Shown: in pieces, positions 32,795-40,585 of the stretch
Numbering within the stretch: position 1 is the stretch's first letter
Layout of the letters: the number at the start of each line of letters is the position of its first letter
Origin: Megamonas sp. UBA1796
GTDB taxonomy: Bacteria > Bacillota > Negativicutes > Selenomonadales > Selenomonadaceae
Direction of reading: 5' to 3'
Length of the DNA stretch: 64,000 nt
NCBI GenBank assembly: GCA_002319795.1
Contig: DCFU01000052.1
Span: forward strand, 1,199 to 65,198
Notes under the pieces: model-generated
Databases searched by the model: none
What the model saw: only the letters and a program-made list of their open reading frames with translations
Told to the model about the DNA's origin: nothing
Position numbers and translations under genes: made by a program

Positions 32795-33583
32795 ATGGAT
32801 TTAGGGCTTAAGGAAAAATGCGCCTTGGTCATGGCATCAAGCTCCGGTTTAGGAAAAGCGATTGCTATGGAACTTGCGCGCGAAGAGGCGAATGTTATGC
32901 TGTTCAGTCCGGATTTACCAGGCTTGCAGCAGGCACAAGCAGATATTGAAAGGGAAACGGGCAGGAAACCTGCATATGTATGTGGCAGCAGTACAAATTA
33001 TGAGGATATCAAAAAAGTAGTGAAAGAGGCTGTAGAGGTTTTTGGTCCCATTTATGCTTTGGTGAATAATACAGGAGGACCGAAGCCTGGACAGTTTGAT
33101 GCTTTTCGTGATGAGGATTGGCAGCATGCGTATGAGCTGTGCCTGCTTTCCTATATCCGCACAATCCGGGAGGTTTTGCCGTATATGCGTGCCAATGGGG
33201 GAGGCCGCATTGTAAACTCGACGTCATCGTCGGTAAAGGCAGTGCTGGATAATTTAATCCTTTCCAACACCTTTCGTATGGGAGTCATGGGGCTTTGCAA
33301 GACCTTGTCACAAGAACTTGGCGGGGATGATATCCTGGTGAATGTTATTGGACCTGGGCGCATCGGTACAGATCGCATCGCATATCTTGATAAGGTACGT
33401 GCGGAAAAAGCCGGTGTAAGCGTAGAAGAAATACAGAAAAAATCTTTTGCGAGTATTCCCCTGGGACGCTATGGCCGTCCGGATGAATACGGAAAGCTGG
33501 CTGCATTTCTCTGCGCGCCATCGAATACCTTTATTACAGGACAGACCGTTCTCGTCGATGGCGGAATGGTAAAAGCCTTCTGA
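32795..33583 (+). CDS. Short-chain dehydrogenase/reductase (FabG-like)
   Basis: A 262-residue SDR with a modified nucleotide loop (MASSSGLGKAIAMELA), NNTGGP in place of NNAG, and the catalytic Ser (NSTSSSVK). The classical YxxxK tyrosine is not obvious: the helix reads NTFRMGVMGLCKTLSQELG, with phenylalanine where tyrosine is usual. The C-terminus (TFITGQTVLVDGGMVKAF) is standard. The Tyr-to-Phe change questions ordinary reductase chemistry. The ATG at 32795 has AAAGGA 8 nt upstream; an ATG at 32786 overlaps that site. It is the last gene of the cluster and is followed by a strong terminator. Confidence 0.88.
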   Translation: MDLGLKEKCALVMASSSGLGKAIAMELAREEANVMLFSPDLPGLQQAQADIERETGRKPAYVCGSSTNYEDIKKVVKEAVEVFGPIYALVNNTGGPKPGQFDAFRDEDWQHAYELCLLSYIRTIREVLPYMRANGGGRIVNSTSSSVKAVLDNLILSNTFRMGVMGLCKTLSQELGGDDILVNVIGPGRIGTDRIAYLDKVRAEKAGVSVEEIQKKSFASIPLGRYGRPDEYGKLAAFLCAPSNTFITGQTVLVDGGMVKAF

Positions 33584-33610
33584 TGTAGTTGAATTCGAGA
33601 TGGTATAGCT

Positions 33611-33658
33611 AAAAAACCAACCTGCGAAAAATGTATTATTTCGCAGGTTGGTTTTTTT
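33611..33658. terminator. Bidirectional terminator between SDR and LCP genes
   Basis: A 19-bp perfect stem (33611-33629 with 33639-33657; left arm AAAAAACCAACCTGCGAAA) with a 9-nt loop and A and T runs on opposite sides serves both converging genes. Confidence 0.93.
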
Positions 33659-33673
33659 AGCATATATTCGGTT

Positions 33674-34933
33674 TTACATGGTTTTGCCTGTACCACCCGT
33701 ACCTGGTGTAGGCGCTGGTGCGGAAGCCGGCGGCTGCGATGGCAGCTGTGCCGGAGACGACGGCTGCCCATCGGATGGTTGTGCGGAACGGCCAGCCGGT
33801 GTAGTGCTGTTCGTCCGATTGTTGGTATTTGTATTTTTCGGCGTTGTGTTGTTTGTCCGGCTGCTGGAAGCAGGTGCGGCGGATTTTTCCCGATAATGCC
33901 CAATCGATGTATCCTCGGAAGGAATTTCTGTAGCACCAGACGGAATCGAGTTCTCATATTCTAATTGTTCACGCTCCATAGTAGAGCGCATGCTTGGGCT
34001 TAAAGTGATATCGAGTGTATTGGCAAGCGTAGTACGGATTTTTGTGATATCCGGAATCCAGTAGCTTATGCCCTGAATATAGAGTGGGCGTCCCTGCAAC
34101 ATGTCGGTTTTAAGGCCATTATTTTGTGCTTCTTTGAGAGCTCCGGCAAATTCCAGAAGCTGGCGGAAGGAAAGATCTGTTTTTACAGAACTGAGCACTT
34201 CACGAATAATACCCGGAAGTTGCGGAATAATAGCCGGAGAAGTTACCTTATCCATTACAGCCTTCATGAATTTTTGCTGGCGCGAGATACGTCCGATATC
34301 GCCTTCCTCATCACGATAACGTACATAAGTGATAGCTGTTTTGCCATCCATATGCTGCTTACCGGGATAGAGATCAATGACAAGGCCGCCTTCATCGTCC
34401 CAGGGATCCTCGTAGTACATGCGTTTTTCAACGTCAATATCAACGCCGCCAATAGCCTCAATGATGCGTTGAAAGGCTTGTATGTTGATGAGTACGTAAT
34501 GATCCATCGGAGTGCCAAGCAGTTTCTCAACCGTGTCCTGGGTGAGCTTATGACCGCCGTAGGCATAGGCTGCGTTTATCTTATCGTAGCCGTTTCCCTT
34601 GATCTTCACGCGCGTATCACGCGGTATGGAAAGAAGAGCCGCCTGTTTCTTTTTTGGGTCTATGGTGGCAACCATAAGCGTATCCGAACGCCCGACATCA
34701 TCATCACGTTCATCGATACCCATAATCATAATGGTCGATTTATCCCTGGCAACGAGCATGCCCTCCTCGGCCGCCTTTTCCAAAGGTTTGTCGAAGAGGC
34801 TGGAGGAAGCAAAAAGCGCTCCGGCAACAGCAGCCACTATAAAAACAAGTCCGAACACAATCCAGGGCCAAAGCTTCTTTTTCTTCTTTCTTCGCGGCGG
34901 TATCTGTGATATCGTGGAATTATGCAAAATCAT
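33674..34933 (-). CDS. LytR-CpsA-Psr (LCP) family cell-wall glycopolymer transferase
   Basis: A 419-residue protein: a basic cytoplasmic start (RRKKKKKLW), one membrane anchor (PWIVFGLVFIVAAVAGALFA), the LCP domain (MIMGIDERDDDVGRSDTLMVATIDPKKKQAALLSIPRDTRV...ITYVRYRDEEGDIGRISRQQKF) with the conserved arginines and aspartates, and an 80-residue tail made mainly of Pro, Thr, Asn, Ser and Ala. LCP enzymes transfer undecaprenyl-linked glycopolymers to peptidoglycan or protein. The low-complexity tail is unusual and could span the periplasm or the wall. It is monocistronic. Confidence 0.92.
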   Translation of the reverse strand: MILHNSTISQIPPRRKKKKKLWPWIVFGLVFIVAAVAGALFASSSLFDKPLEKAAEEGMLVARDKSTIMIMGIDERDDDVGRSDTLMVATIDPKKKQAALLSIPRDTRVKIKGNGYDKINAAYAYGGHKLTQDTVEKLLGTPMDHYVLINIQAFQRIIEAIGGVDIDVEKRMYYEDPWDDEGGLVIDLYPGKQHMDGKTAITYVRYRDEEGDIGRISRQQKFMKAVMDKVTSPAIIPQLPGIIREVLSSVKTDLSFRQLLEFAGALKEAQNNGLKTDMLQGRPLYIQGISYWIPDITKIRTTLANTLDITLSPSMRSTMEREQLEYENSIPSGATEIPSEDTSIGHYREKSAAPASSSRTNNTTPKNTNTNNRTNSTTPAGRSAQPSDGQPSSPAQLPSQPPASAPAPTPGTGGTGKTM

Positions 34934-35111
34934 ACCTTCTTTATCATAAGTTATAGCAACATGTCTGCATAGAAAAACAGTATTATTTCTATTATAAAAT
35001 CATCTGCCCCACAGTGCAATTATTATTTTTCTAAAATATAAAACTACCAAGAGTACAGTGTATCTTTTATTTATGAAAATTACAGGGAAATCCCTATTAC
35101 AGTTGGCTTTA

Positions 35112-35232
35112 TAGATTCGGGCACCTACGCTTCCAACTATAGCAGCTTAGAAGCGGGGTGCGGGTAAAAAAACTGTCACATCGCGCTTAACCTTGTCCAT
35201 TTGACAGGGTTAAGCGCGATGTGACAGTTTTT
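35112..35232. repeat. Two consecutive long hairpins in the LCP upstream gap
   Basis: A first stem pairs GCACC..CGCTTC (around 35120-35132) with GAAGCG..GGTGC (around 35151-35163). A second, 25-bp perfect stem follows (35168-35192 with 35208-35232), extendable to 30 bp with one G-U pair and a CATTT loop. The second is a terminator for the coiled-coil gene read on the minus strand (T run at its end). The first has no assigned role. The 338-bp gap (34934-35271) holds no gene. Confidence 0.75.
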
Positions 35233-35271
35233 ACTAGGAATATTCTCATCCTGCGATACAGGATATAGGAT

Positions 35272-35649
35272 TCACTGGGAAGTAGTTTCCTTATGGAGCT
35301 GTTCTTCAATATGCTGTATCTTTTCTTCCAGGCTTCTTATGGAATGGGAAATTATTTTATAATCCAGACTTTCTGCATCGAACAGGGAAGGTCTTTTTTT
35401 TAGACGTACGAGTTCTTTTTGTAAATCTATGAGCTTATCCTGCGGCGTACGGATTTCCAACAAAATATCCTCAATCGTATTTTCCATTGCCGTACGATTA
35501 ATTATAGACATAATATTGCCTTGCTGGCGTAATTTTTCGCGTAAATTTGCAAGATAGAATTTTTTTTCTTCCATGCTTTTATGGCGAATGTTTGTGGTAT
35601 GCAATACAGCATCGTCTAAGCTTTCTTCAAAAAAATCATTCGTGTTCAT
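35272..35649 (-). CDS. Hypothetical coiled-coil protein
   Basis: A 125-residue, highly charged protein with no signal peptide or membrane segment. Heptad-like patterns run through KKFYLANLREKLRQQGNIMSI and again LIDLQKELVRLKKR and YKIISHSIRSLEEKIQHIEEQLHKE, predicting two or three helices that could form an antiparallel coiled coil. I do not recognise the family. It is flanked by a giant terminator hairpin and, upstream, by the gene-free DnaA-box region. The sequence itself gives no functional clue. Confidence 0.65.
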   Translation of the reverse strand: MNTNDFFEESLDDAVLHTTNIRHKSMEEKKFYLANLREKLRQQGNIMSIINRTAMENTIEDILLEIRTPQDKLIDLQKELVRLKKRPSLFDAESLDYKIISHSIRSLEEKIQHIEEQLHKETTSQ

Positions 35650-36170
35650 ACTAAAACTCCTGGTAAGTTTTCAATATTTCGAATCAACTGCATTTATTTT
35701 TACATATCTTTTATATAATCAAAAAAATATAATTTAATAATATAAAAAATTCAATAAAAAGTCAATAAAAAGTCATTTTTAAGCGTGAAATTCGTCACCT
35801 TTTTGGGTATAGGTATATGGTGTGTGTATAACAAAAAGAAATAGAAAGTATATTCCATTCGTATTTCGAATGAAAATATAGATTGAGTTTATCCACATAA
35901 TTCTATGGATAAAAGTTGAATTTGATAACTAAATGTAGTTTCAGTGAAAATTTTCATGGAAGATATAGAGTTATGCACTGATTTATCCACATTATCCACA
36001 GGCTCAGGGATAAATTTGCCAACAAGAGGCTAAAAATGTCTGTAAAGCAAAGAATGAATGGAATGAAAAGGCTTTCAATACTATGCAGGTTATCCACAGC
36101 AGTGGATTCTTATGTGGACAAATAGTTCCGGGAAGATTAAAATCATATATATAAGAAAGGGAGATGAGAT
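35650..36170. other. Gene-free region with a remote DnaA-box cluster
   Basis: Four perfect DnaA boxes TTATCCACA lie on the plus strand at 35889-35897, 35983-35991, 35992-36000 (the last two directly abutting) and 36090-36098. Near-consensus copies are TTATGCACT at 35971-35979 and, on the minus strand, TGTGGACAA at 36113-36121. The segment is AT-rich and codes for nothing convincing. A short direct repeat CAATAAAAAGT occurs twice at about 35752-35773. Such clusters titrate or regenerate DnaA in other bacteria, or tie a nearby gene to DnaA control. Confidence 0.85.
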
Positions 36171-36848
36171 ATGATATCGGAATGGGAGCTTTTGCTGCGG
36201 CTTACAATGGCCTGTGTACTGGGTGGGGTAATCGGTTTTGAACGCCAGGCCCGGCGTAAATCGGCGGGTCTGCGAACGAATGTCCTTGTGTGTCTGGGCT
36301 CATGTCTCATAATGGTTCTTTCAGAGGCTATATATAACAGCGTAGAAGGGCATACGAATGCAGATCCGGCACGTTTGGCGGCACAGGTTGTCAGCGGTAT
36401 AGGTTTTTTAGGTGCTGGAGCTATTATGAAGGAAGGCCTTACGGTCACAGGGCTTACAACAGCGGCATGTCTTTGGGTCGTTGCTGGCGTCGGGCTGGCG
36501 GTTGGTGCCGGCTATTATGTGGCGGCTATCTTTACGGCGGGGTTGGTATTTGTTACTCTGGGCACATTGTCGCGGCTTGATGAATGGGTTGTACAGGAGA
36601 AAAATCTGGCATTGTGTATACATACAGTAGATCGGCCTGGACAGGTAGTAAGGATCAGTCACTGTCTGGAGGACCTTAATTTTGTTGTTCAGGGAGTGAA
36701 AATACGGGCGGATGAGGATAGCAAAAAGAAAGGCAGGGATATGTTCTATATCGATTTGGTGCTCCTGAATCACAATCATATCAAGGGAATTGTCGTCATG
36801 GAAGCATTAAAGGATCTGGATGGTGTCGTAGGCGTGGCGGTCGTTTGA
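36171..36848 (+). CDS. MgtC/SapB family membrane protein
   Basis: The 225-residue protein begins with the MgtC core: LTMACVLGGVIGFERQARRKSAGLRTNVLVCLGSCLIMVLS, then ARLAAQVVSGIGFLGAGAIMKEGLTVTGLTTAACLWVVAGVGLAVG, giving about five membrane segments. The C-terminal ~75 residues form an ACT-like soluble domain (LALCIHTVDRPGQVVRISHCLEDL). MgtC-type proteins are linked to Mg2+ limitation and control of F-type ATPase; enzyme activity is not established. AGAAAGGGAGATGAGAT is the start region. The DnaA-box cluster lies directly upstream. Confidence 0.9.
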   Translation: MISEWELLLRLTMACVLGGVIGFERQARRKSAGLRTNVLVCLGSCLIMVLSEAIYNSVEGHTNADPARLAAQVVSGIGFLGAGAIMKEGLTVTGLTTAACLWVVAGVGLAVGAGYYVAAIFTAGLVFVTLGTLSRLDEWVVQEKNLALCIHTVDRPGQVVRISHCLEDLNFVVQGVKIRADEDSKKKGRDMFYIDLVLLNHNHIKGIVVMEALKDLDGVVGVAVV

Positions 36849-36949
36849 AAGCAATATGGGTGCATACAGGTGACTCTGTAAAATATAAAGAGGAATTTAC
36901 TTTTAAAGAGCCAATATATACAGTATTAAATGCGGGAGGGTGACAGGAT

Positions 36950-37405
36950 ATGATGATAAATGAAGATATCGTCGATGCGATGATACGCATAGCAAAAAGT
37001 GCACGTTTGCATGCATATGTTCCTTATTCGAATTGTGCGATAGGTGCTTGTGCACTTACAAGCGATGGCACGCTCTATGGCGGTGCCACGGTGGAAAACG
37101 CTTCTTATGGTTTGTCCTGCTGTGCGGAACGTGTGGCTATCTATAAAGCTATTTCTGACAGTAAGCGCAGATTTGATGCGCTTGCCGTTGTGGCTGATAC
37201 GGAAGATCCTTACAGCCCCTGCGGTGCCTGCTGTCAGGTTATGGTCGAGTTTGATATTCCTGAGGTCATACTGGCTAATTTGAAGGGAGATATCCGGGTG
37301 CTGATGCTTGAGGATCTGGCACCGTGTGCTATGCGTACAAAGAAGAATAAAAAAGCGGAAGACAAAGAGGAAGAAAAAGAAAAAGAAGACAAAGAAGAAG
37401 AATGA
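36950..37405 (+). CDS. cdd: Cytidine deaminase with Lys/Glu-rich tail
   Basis: Residues 1-128 form a homotetrameric-type cytidine deaminase: YVPYSNCAIGACALTSDG, the zinc motif CCAERVAIYKAI (C-A-E, with Glu as the proton shuttle) and PCGACCQVM with the other two zinc cysteines. It deaminates cytidine and deoxycytidine for pyrimidine salvage. An additional tail of about 22 residues consists of Lys, Glu and Asp only (starting KKNKKAEDKEEE), probably from expansion of a GAA/AAA-rich repeat. A strong terminator follows the stop. GGGAGGGTGACAGGAT precedes the start. Confidence 0.93.
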   Translation: MMINEDIVDAMIRIAKSARLHAYVPYSNCAIGACALTSDGTLYGGATVENASYGLSCCAERVAIYKAISDSKRRFDALAVVADTEDPYSPCGACCQVMVEFDIPEVILANLKGDIRVLMLEDLAPCAMRTKKNKKAEDKEEEKEKEDKEEE

Positions 37406-37406
37406 T

Positions 37407-37444
37407 AAAAAGCTCTTCCGGCAAGCAGGCCGGAAGAGCTTTTA
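37407..37444. terminator. Terminator after cdd
   Basis: AAAAGCTCTTCCGG pairs with CCGGAAGAGCTTTT across an 8-nt loop with a following T run. It separates cdd from the CYTH gene, which must then have its own promoter or depend on read-through. Confidence 0.9.
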
Positions 37445-37494
37445 TCCATGTAATGCAGGGAAAGATTATGTATGTGATAGAGAGTGTGTGTGGA

Positions 37495-37965
37495 ATGGGA
37501 AGAGAAATAGAACGCAAGTTTTTGGTGAAAACTACCACATGGGAGTCGGAGAAACCTGGACAAAAGATTTGTCAGGGATATATTTCTTCGGCGGTTGAAA
37601 GGACTGTGCGTGTACGCATAAAGGGAGAAAAAGCATTTCTTACCATAAAGGGTGTGACAGAAGGGATTTCCCGCCTGGAGTTTGAATATGAAATTCCTTA
37701 TGAGGATGCACGGATTTTGCTGCAGTCTCTTTGCGAATCAACTTTGGTGGAAAAAATACGATACGAGCAAGAATACCGCGGGCATCGGTGGGAAATTGAT
37801 GTGTTTTCCGGGGCCAATGATGGGCTTATCGTGGCTGAGGTGGAACTGCAGCATGCGGAAGAAGCACTGGAGCTGCCAGCGTGGGTGGGACAGGAGGTCT
37901 CTGGTGAGCCGCAATACTTCAATTCAAATCTCATACGGCAGCCGTACTGTACATGGAAAAAGTAA
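37495..37965 (+). CDS. CYTH-domain protein (inorganic triphosphatase-like)
   Basis: A 156-residue CYTH protein. It starts MGREIERKFLV, the ExExK metal-binding motif, followed by the tunnel strands with alternating basic residues (RTVRVRIKGEKAFLTIKG, RLEFEYEIPYEDA, VEKIRYEQEYRGHRWEIDVF) and acidic LIVAEVEL. Relatives hydrolyse tripolyphosphate or thiamine triphosphate. I chose the ATG at 37495 because the family begins with this motif; an upstream ATG at 37468 with AGGGA before it is possible. No neighbour suggests its substrate. Confidence 0.88.
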   Translation: MGREIERKFLVKTTTWESEKPGQKICQGYISSAVERTVRVRIKGEKAFLTIKGVTEGISRLEFEYEIPYEDARILLQSLCESTLVEKIRYEQEYRGHRWEIDVFSGANDGLIVAEVELQHAEEALELPAWVGQEVSGEPQYFNSNLIRQPYCTWKK

Positions 37966-37992
37966 ATTTCCTATCATAATTTTTGGCGTTGT

Positions 37993-38595
37993 TTAGGACG
38001 GAAAAATTGCCTGTACGGCGTAGGTGCGAATATCATCTAATAGACTGTAGAGATTATCTCCCGGACACTCTGTGCTGTTAAGATCGCGATGTCCTAAAAT
38101 CGTATTCTCTGTTTTGGGATTCAATCGGTACAGTCGGCATAGGTATGCGACCAGGATTTTTACGGATTTCATTTGTGCATCGGTGGGCACAGCCATGCCA
38201 AAATCGCCGACAACGTTAACACCAACCGAGTTTTTGTTGTAGCCATAGCAGTGAGCCCCTATGGTATCCAGCGGGCGACCGCGTTCAATCGTGCCATCTT
38301 TGCGGATGACGAAATGATAGCCAATGCCGGCCCAGCCATTATTCAGGTGCCATTGATGGACCTGAGCTGCAGAGACATCCGCGTTTGTGCCGCCGATATG
38401 ATGGATAATCAGCATATCGGTCTGTGTGCGGTTTATCAATGGTAAAGCAAATTGAAGATAGGTTTCAACGACATCCGGGATACGTAAGTTGGATGTTGTT
38501 GCAGCAGAAGCGAGATTCGTAAAGAATACTTCGGGTATAAGGCACAAGCTGCCCATAGTCAAAGCTGTGTAACGCAAAAATTGGCGACGATCCAA
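37993..38595 (-). CDS. Tat-exported peptidoglycan amidase (PGRP/Amidase_2 fold)
   Basis: A 200-residue protein with a twin-arginine signal (MDRRQFLRYTALTMGSLCLIP, cleavage near ASA, residue ~32) followed by an N-acetylmuramoyl-L-alanine amidase domain. LIIHHIGG holds the first zinc histidine, HFVIRKDGTIERGRP is typical of PGRP-type amidases, and GHRDLNSTECPGDN supplies the second histidine and the cysteine ligand. It cleaves the stem peptide from muramic acid. Tat export means it folds in the cytoplasm, which is uncommon for small amidases in this group. It is divergent from the GH84 gene across a gap with paired palindromes. Confidence 0.9.
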   Translation of the reverse strand: MDRRQFLRYTALTMGSLCLIPEVFFTNLASAATTSNLRIPDVVETYLQFALPLINRTQTDMLIIHHIGGTNADVSAAQVHQWHLNNGWAGIGYHFVIRKDGTIERGRPLDTIGAHCYGYNKNSVGVNVVGDFGMAVPTDAQMKSVKILVAYLCRLYRLNPKTENTILGHRDLNSTECPGDNLYSLLDDIRTYAVQAIFPS

Positions 38596-38639
38596 TGATC
38601 AAGACTCCCTTTTATGGAAAACATATATATTCTCTCTAC

Positions 38640-38699
38640 TTTATTATACGTATACTTTGTGAAAATACAATGGAATTTGCAGAGTATACGTATAATAAA
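38640..38699. promoter_or_regulatory. Divergent control region with two TATACGTATA palindromes
   Basis: Exact 17-bp inverted arms (38640-38656 and 38683-38699) flank a 26-nt spacer. Each arm contains the self-complementary TATACGTATA and ends in an outward TATAAT, which fits a -10 for each divergent gene. A plausible -35 (TTGTAT, 16-nt spacing) exists for the amidase side only. The same TATACGTATA lies in the promoter spacer of the phosphoethanolamine transferase gene at 55462-55471. Confidence 0.7.
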
Positions 38700-38795
38700 A
38701 GATCATAATTTAGTGCAAGAGAGCGGTTGTCGAAAGACTGTCTGTGCATGTATACTGAAAGAAAAGATTGAAAGTATAGGGCAGAGGGTGTTGTT

Positions 38796-40211
38796 ATGTG
38801 GGAAAGGCTATGGTTGGCGGTCATCGGTTTCTTATTGTTGGAAGGCTGCGTCATACCACATGCGTATGCGGCTTCTATACCGATAAGAGGCGTTGTGGAA
38901 GGGTTTTATGGTACGCCATGGACCTGGACACAGCGTATGGATATGCTGCGTTTTTCTGGGACATATGGGCTGAATGCTTATATCTATGCGCCGAAGGATG
39001 ATCCCTGGCATCGTGCGAAATGGCGCACGCCGTATCCCGAAGAGAAACTTGGGGAGCTCAGGGGTTTATCTGATGAGGCCCGGAACAATGGCGTCAGTTT
39101 TATTTTTGCGGTTTCGCCCGGCATGGATATACATTTTACCGGAGAAAAGGGAAGAGCAGATCAGGAAAGTATGCGGCAGAAACTGGAAAGCATTTATGCC
39201 CTGGGTGTGCGGCGCTTTGCATTGTTCTTTGATGATATCCCGCATAAGAACGGACGCGGGCAGGCAGAATTTTTGAATGAACTGGAAAAGGATTTCGTGC
39301 AGAAGCACGGCGATGTACAGCCGCTCATTACAGTACCTACGGAATATTACTGGCAGGACATGCAAAAAAATGGTGCTGCCAAGGAATATACAAGGGAATT
39401 TTCTGCGGCTCTGCTGCCCGAGATTCTTGTTCTTTATACGGGAGACGGCGTGGTACCGGAGGGAATTACGGTGCAGGATATGCAGCGGGCTGCTAAGCTT
39501 TATGGGCGCAGGCTCGGCGTGTGGTGGAATTATCCGGTTTCGGATTATCGGGAAAAAAAGCTGGCGCTGGGTCCTGTATCTGGCTTGGCGAAGGAGTTGG
39601 AACCAGCGGCATTATTCTTCAATCCTATGAAATATGAGGAGCTGTCCAAGATTGCGCTGACTACAGGAGCGGTTTATGCTGCGGCACCGGAGTCATATGA
39701 GGCGGCAGCTGCCTGGGAAAATGCCATTGTCGAGCAATATGGCACTTTGGCAGCGGATATGGAGCTTTTTGCGGCGCATTCGCAGCGTATGGAAAATTCC
39801 TGGGCGCATACAGGACGCGAGGATGCGCCGGCGCTGCGGAAAAAGATGAGTGCACTTTGGCGCGCCTGGCCAGCAGGAAAGGATGCGGATATCCTTTTGT
39901 ATAGCTGCAAATCGGATTTTATTCGTATGGAACAGGCAGCCAGGCGTTTGCAGCAGGGCCTGCCAGCGACGGTGTACAAGGAATGTGCACCGCAGCTGGA
40001 GTTATTTCAGGATATTGCTGAGGCTGACCGTATTGCAGCCGACAGACTCGCAGCACAAAAAAATGGACAGACGGCACTCTCAAAAAGCCTGTATAGAGTT
40101 TTGCAGAAAAAGAAAATACATATTTTGGAGAAGGAGAAAAAAGCAGCTGTATCTGAAAAAACAGCCAGGGCCTTCCTGGATGAATCTATGGATGCTAAAG
40201 AAGGCAACTGA
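38796..40211 (+). CDS. GH84-type beta-N-acetylglucosaminidase
   Basis: A 471-residue secreted protein: signal peptide (MWERLWLAVIGFLLLEGCVIPHAYA), then the GH84 barrel with IRGVVEGFYGTPWTWTQRMDMLRFSGTYGLNAYIYAPKDDP and the paired catalytic aspartates in FALFFDDIPH (about residue 149-150). Substrate-assisted cleavage of terminal GlcNAc is expected. About 150 helical residues follow. The signal could alternatively be a lipoprotein one (LLEGC), but Glu at -2 is unusual. Divergent with the amidase, it may help in peptidoglycan recycling or host-glycan use. Confidence 0.88.
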   Translation: MWERLWLAVIGFLLLEGCVIPHAYAASIPIRGVVEGFYGTPWTWTQRMDMLRFSGTYGLNAYIYAPKDDPWHRAKWRTPYPEEKLGELRGLSDEARNNGVSFIFAVSPGMDIHFTGEKGRADQESMRQKLESIYALGVRRFALFFDDIPHKNGRGQAEFLNELEKDFVQKHGDVQPLITVPTEYYWQDMQKNGAAKEYTREFSAALLPEILVLYTGDGVVPEGITVQDMQRAAKLYGRRLGVWWNYPVSDYREKKLALGPVSGLAKELEPAALFFNPMKYEELSKIALTTGAVYAAAPESYEAAAAWENAIVEQYGTLAADMELFAAHSQRMENSWAHTGREDAPALRKKMSALWRAWPAGKDADILLYSCKSDFIRMEQAARRLQQGLPATVYKECAPQLELFQDIAEADRIAADRLAAQKNGQTALSKSLYRVLQKKKIHILEKEKKAAVSEKTARAFLDESMDAKEGN

Positions 40212-40253
40212 ATATGTTTTATAAGCCGTATTTTTACGTGCTGGTAGATGCAT

Positions 40254-40293
40254 ACCATATAGGAATATATACATATTCTTATATGGTGTTTTT
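40254..40293 (+). terminator. Terminator after GH84 gene
   Basis: ACCATATAGGAATAT pairs with ATATTCTTATATGGT (one G-U pair, 4-nt loop), followed by GTTTTT. The stem is AT-rich but long. Confidence 0.75.
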
Positions 40294-40479
40294 GTCGTTC
40301 AGAAATGAGAAAAACTTCCAGATAACAGATGACAAGCTTGCCGGAAAGAAATTTATTTGCACCCTGGTGCAAGAAGTCTTCTTGTGCTGAACGGAAGTAA
40401 TGGTTTGAATTTAACTTGCAAAATAGTTTCGGAATTTTGTATTTACGTAAATAAATGAATTATTTAAATACATTTCTTT

Positions 40480-40527
40480 TTGACAATCCAAGAAACAGTG
40501 CGTATATTATTTCTGTAAGCGTTTACA
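40480..40527 (+). promoter_or_regulatory. GntP promoter with cre-like palindrome
   Basis: TTGACA (40480-40485), 17 nt, then TATATT (40503-40508). From 40514 to 40527 lies TGTAAGCGTTTACA, a perfect palindrome with the CG centre of LacI/CcpA-family sites. Its position at the transcription start would block initiation, so the permease is probably repressed by CcpA or a local LacI-type regulator. Confidence 0.8.
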
Positions 40528-40585
40528 AGTATTATTCTTTATTAAGTACAAAATGTTTTAAAAATTACATAGAAGGAGACTTATT

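Noticed and set aside
35000..35235. A 6S-RNA-like gene around the GGGCACCTACG segment
   Set aside because: The segment pairs locally with GAAGCGGGGTGC and no long-range closing stem or central bubble could be built with upstream sequence.
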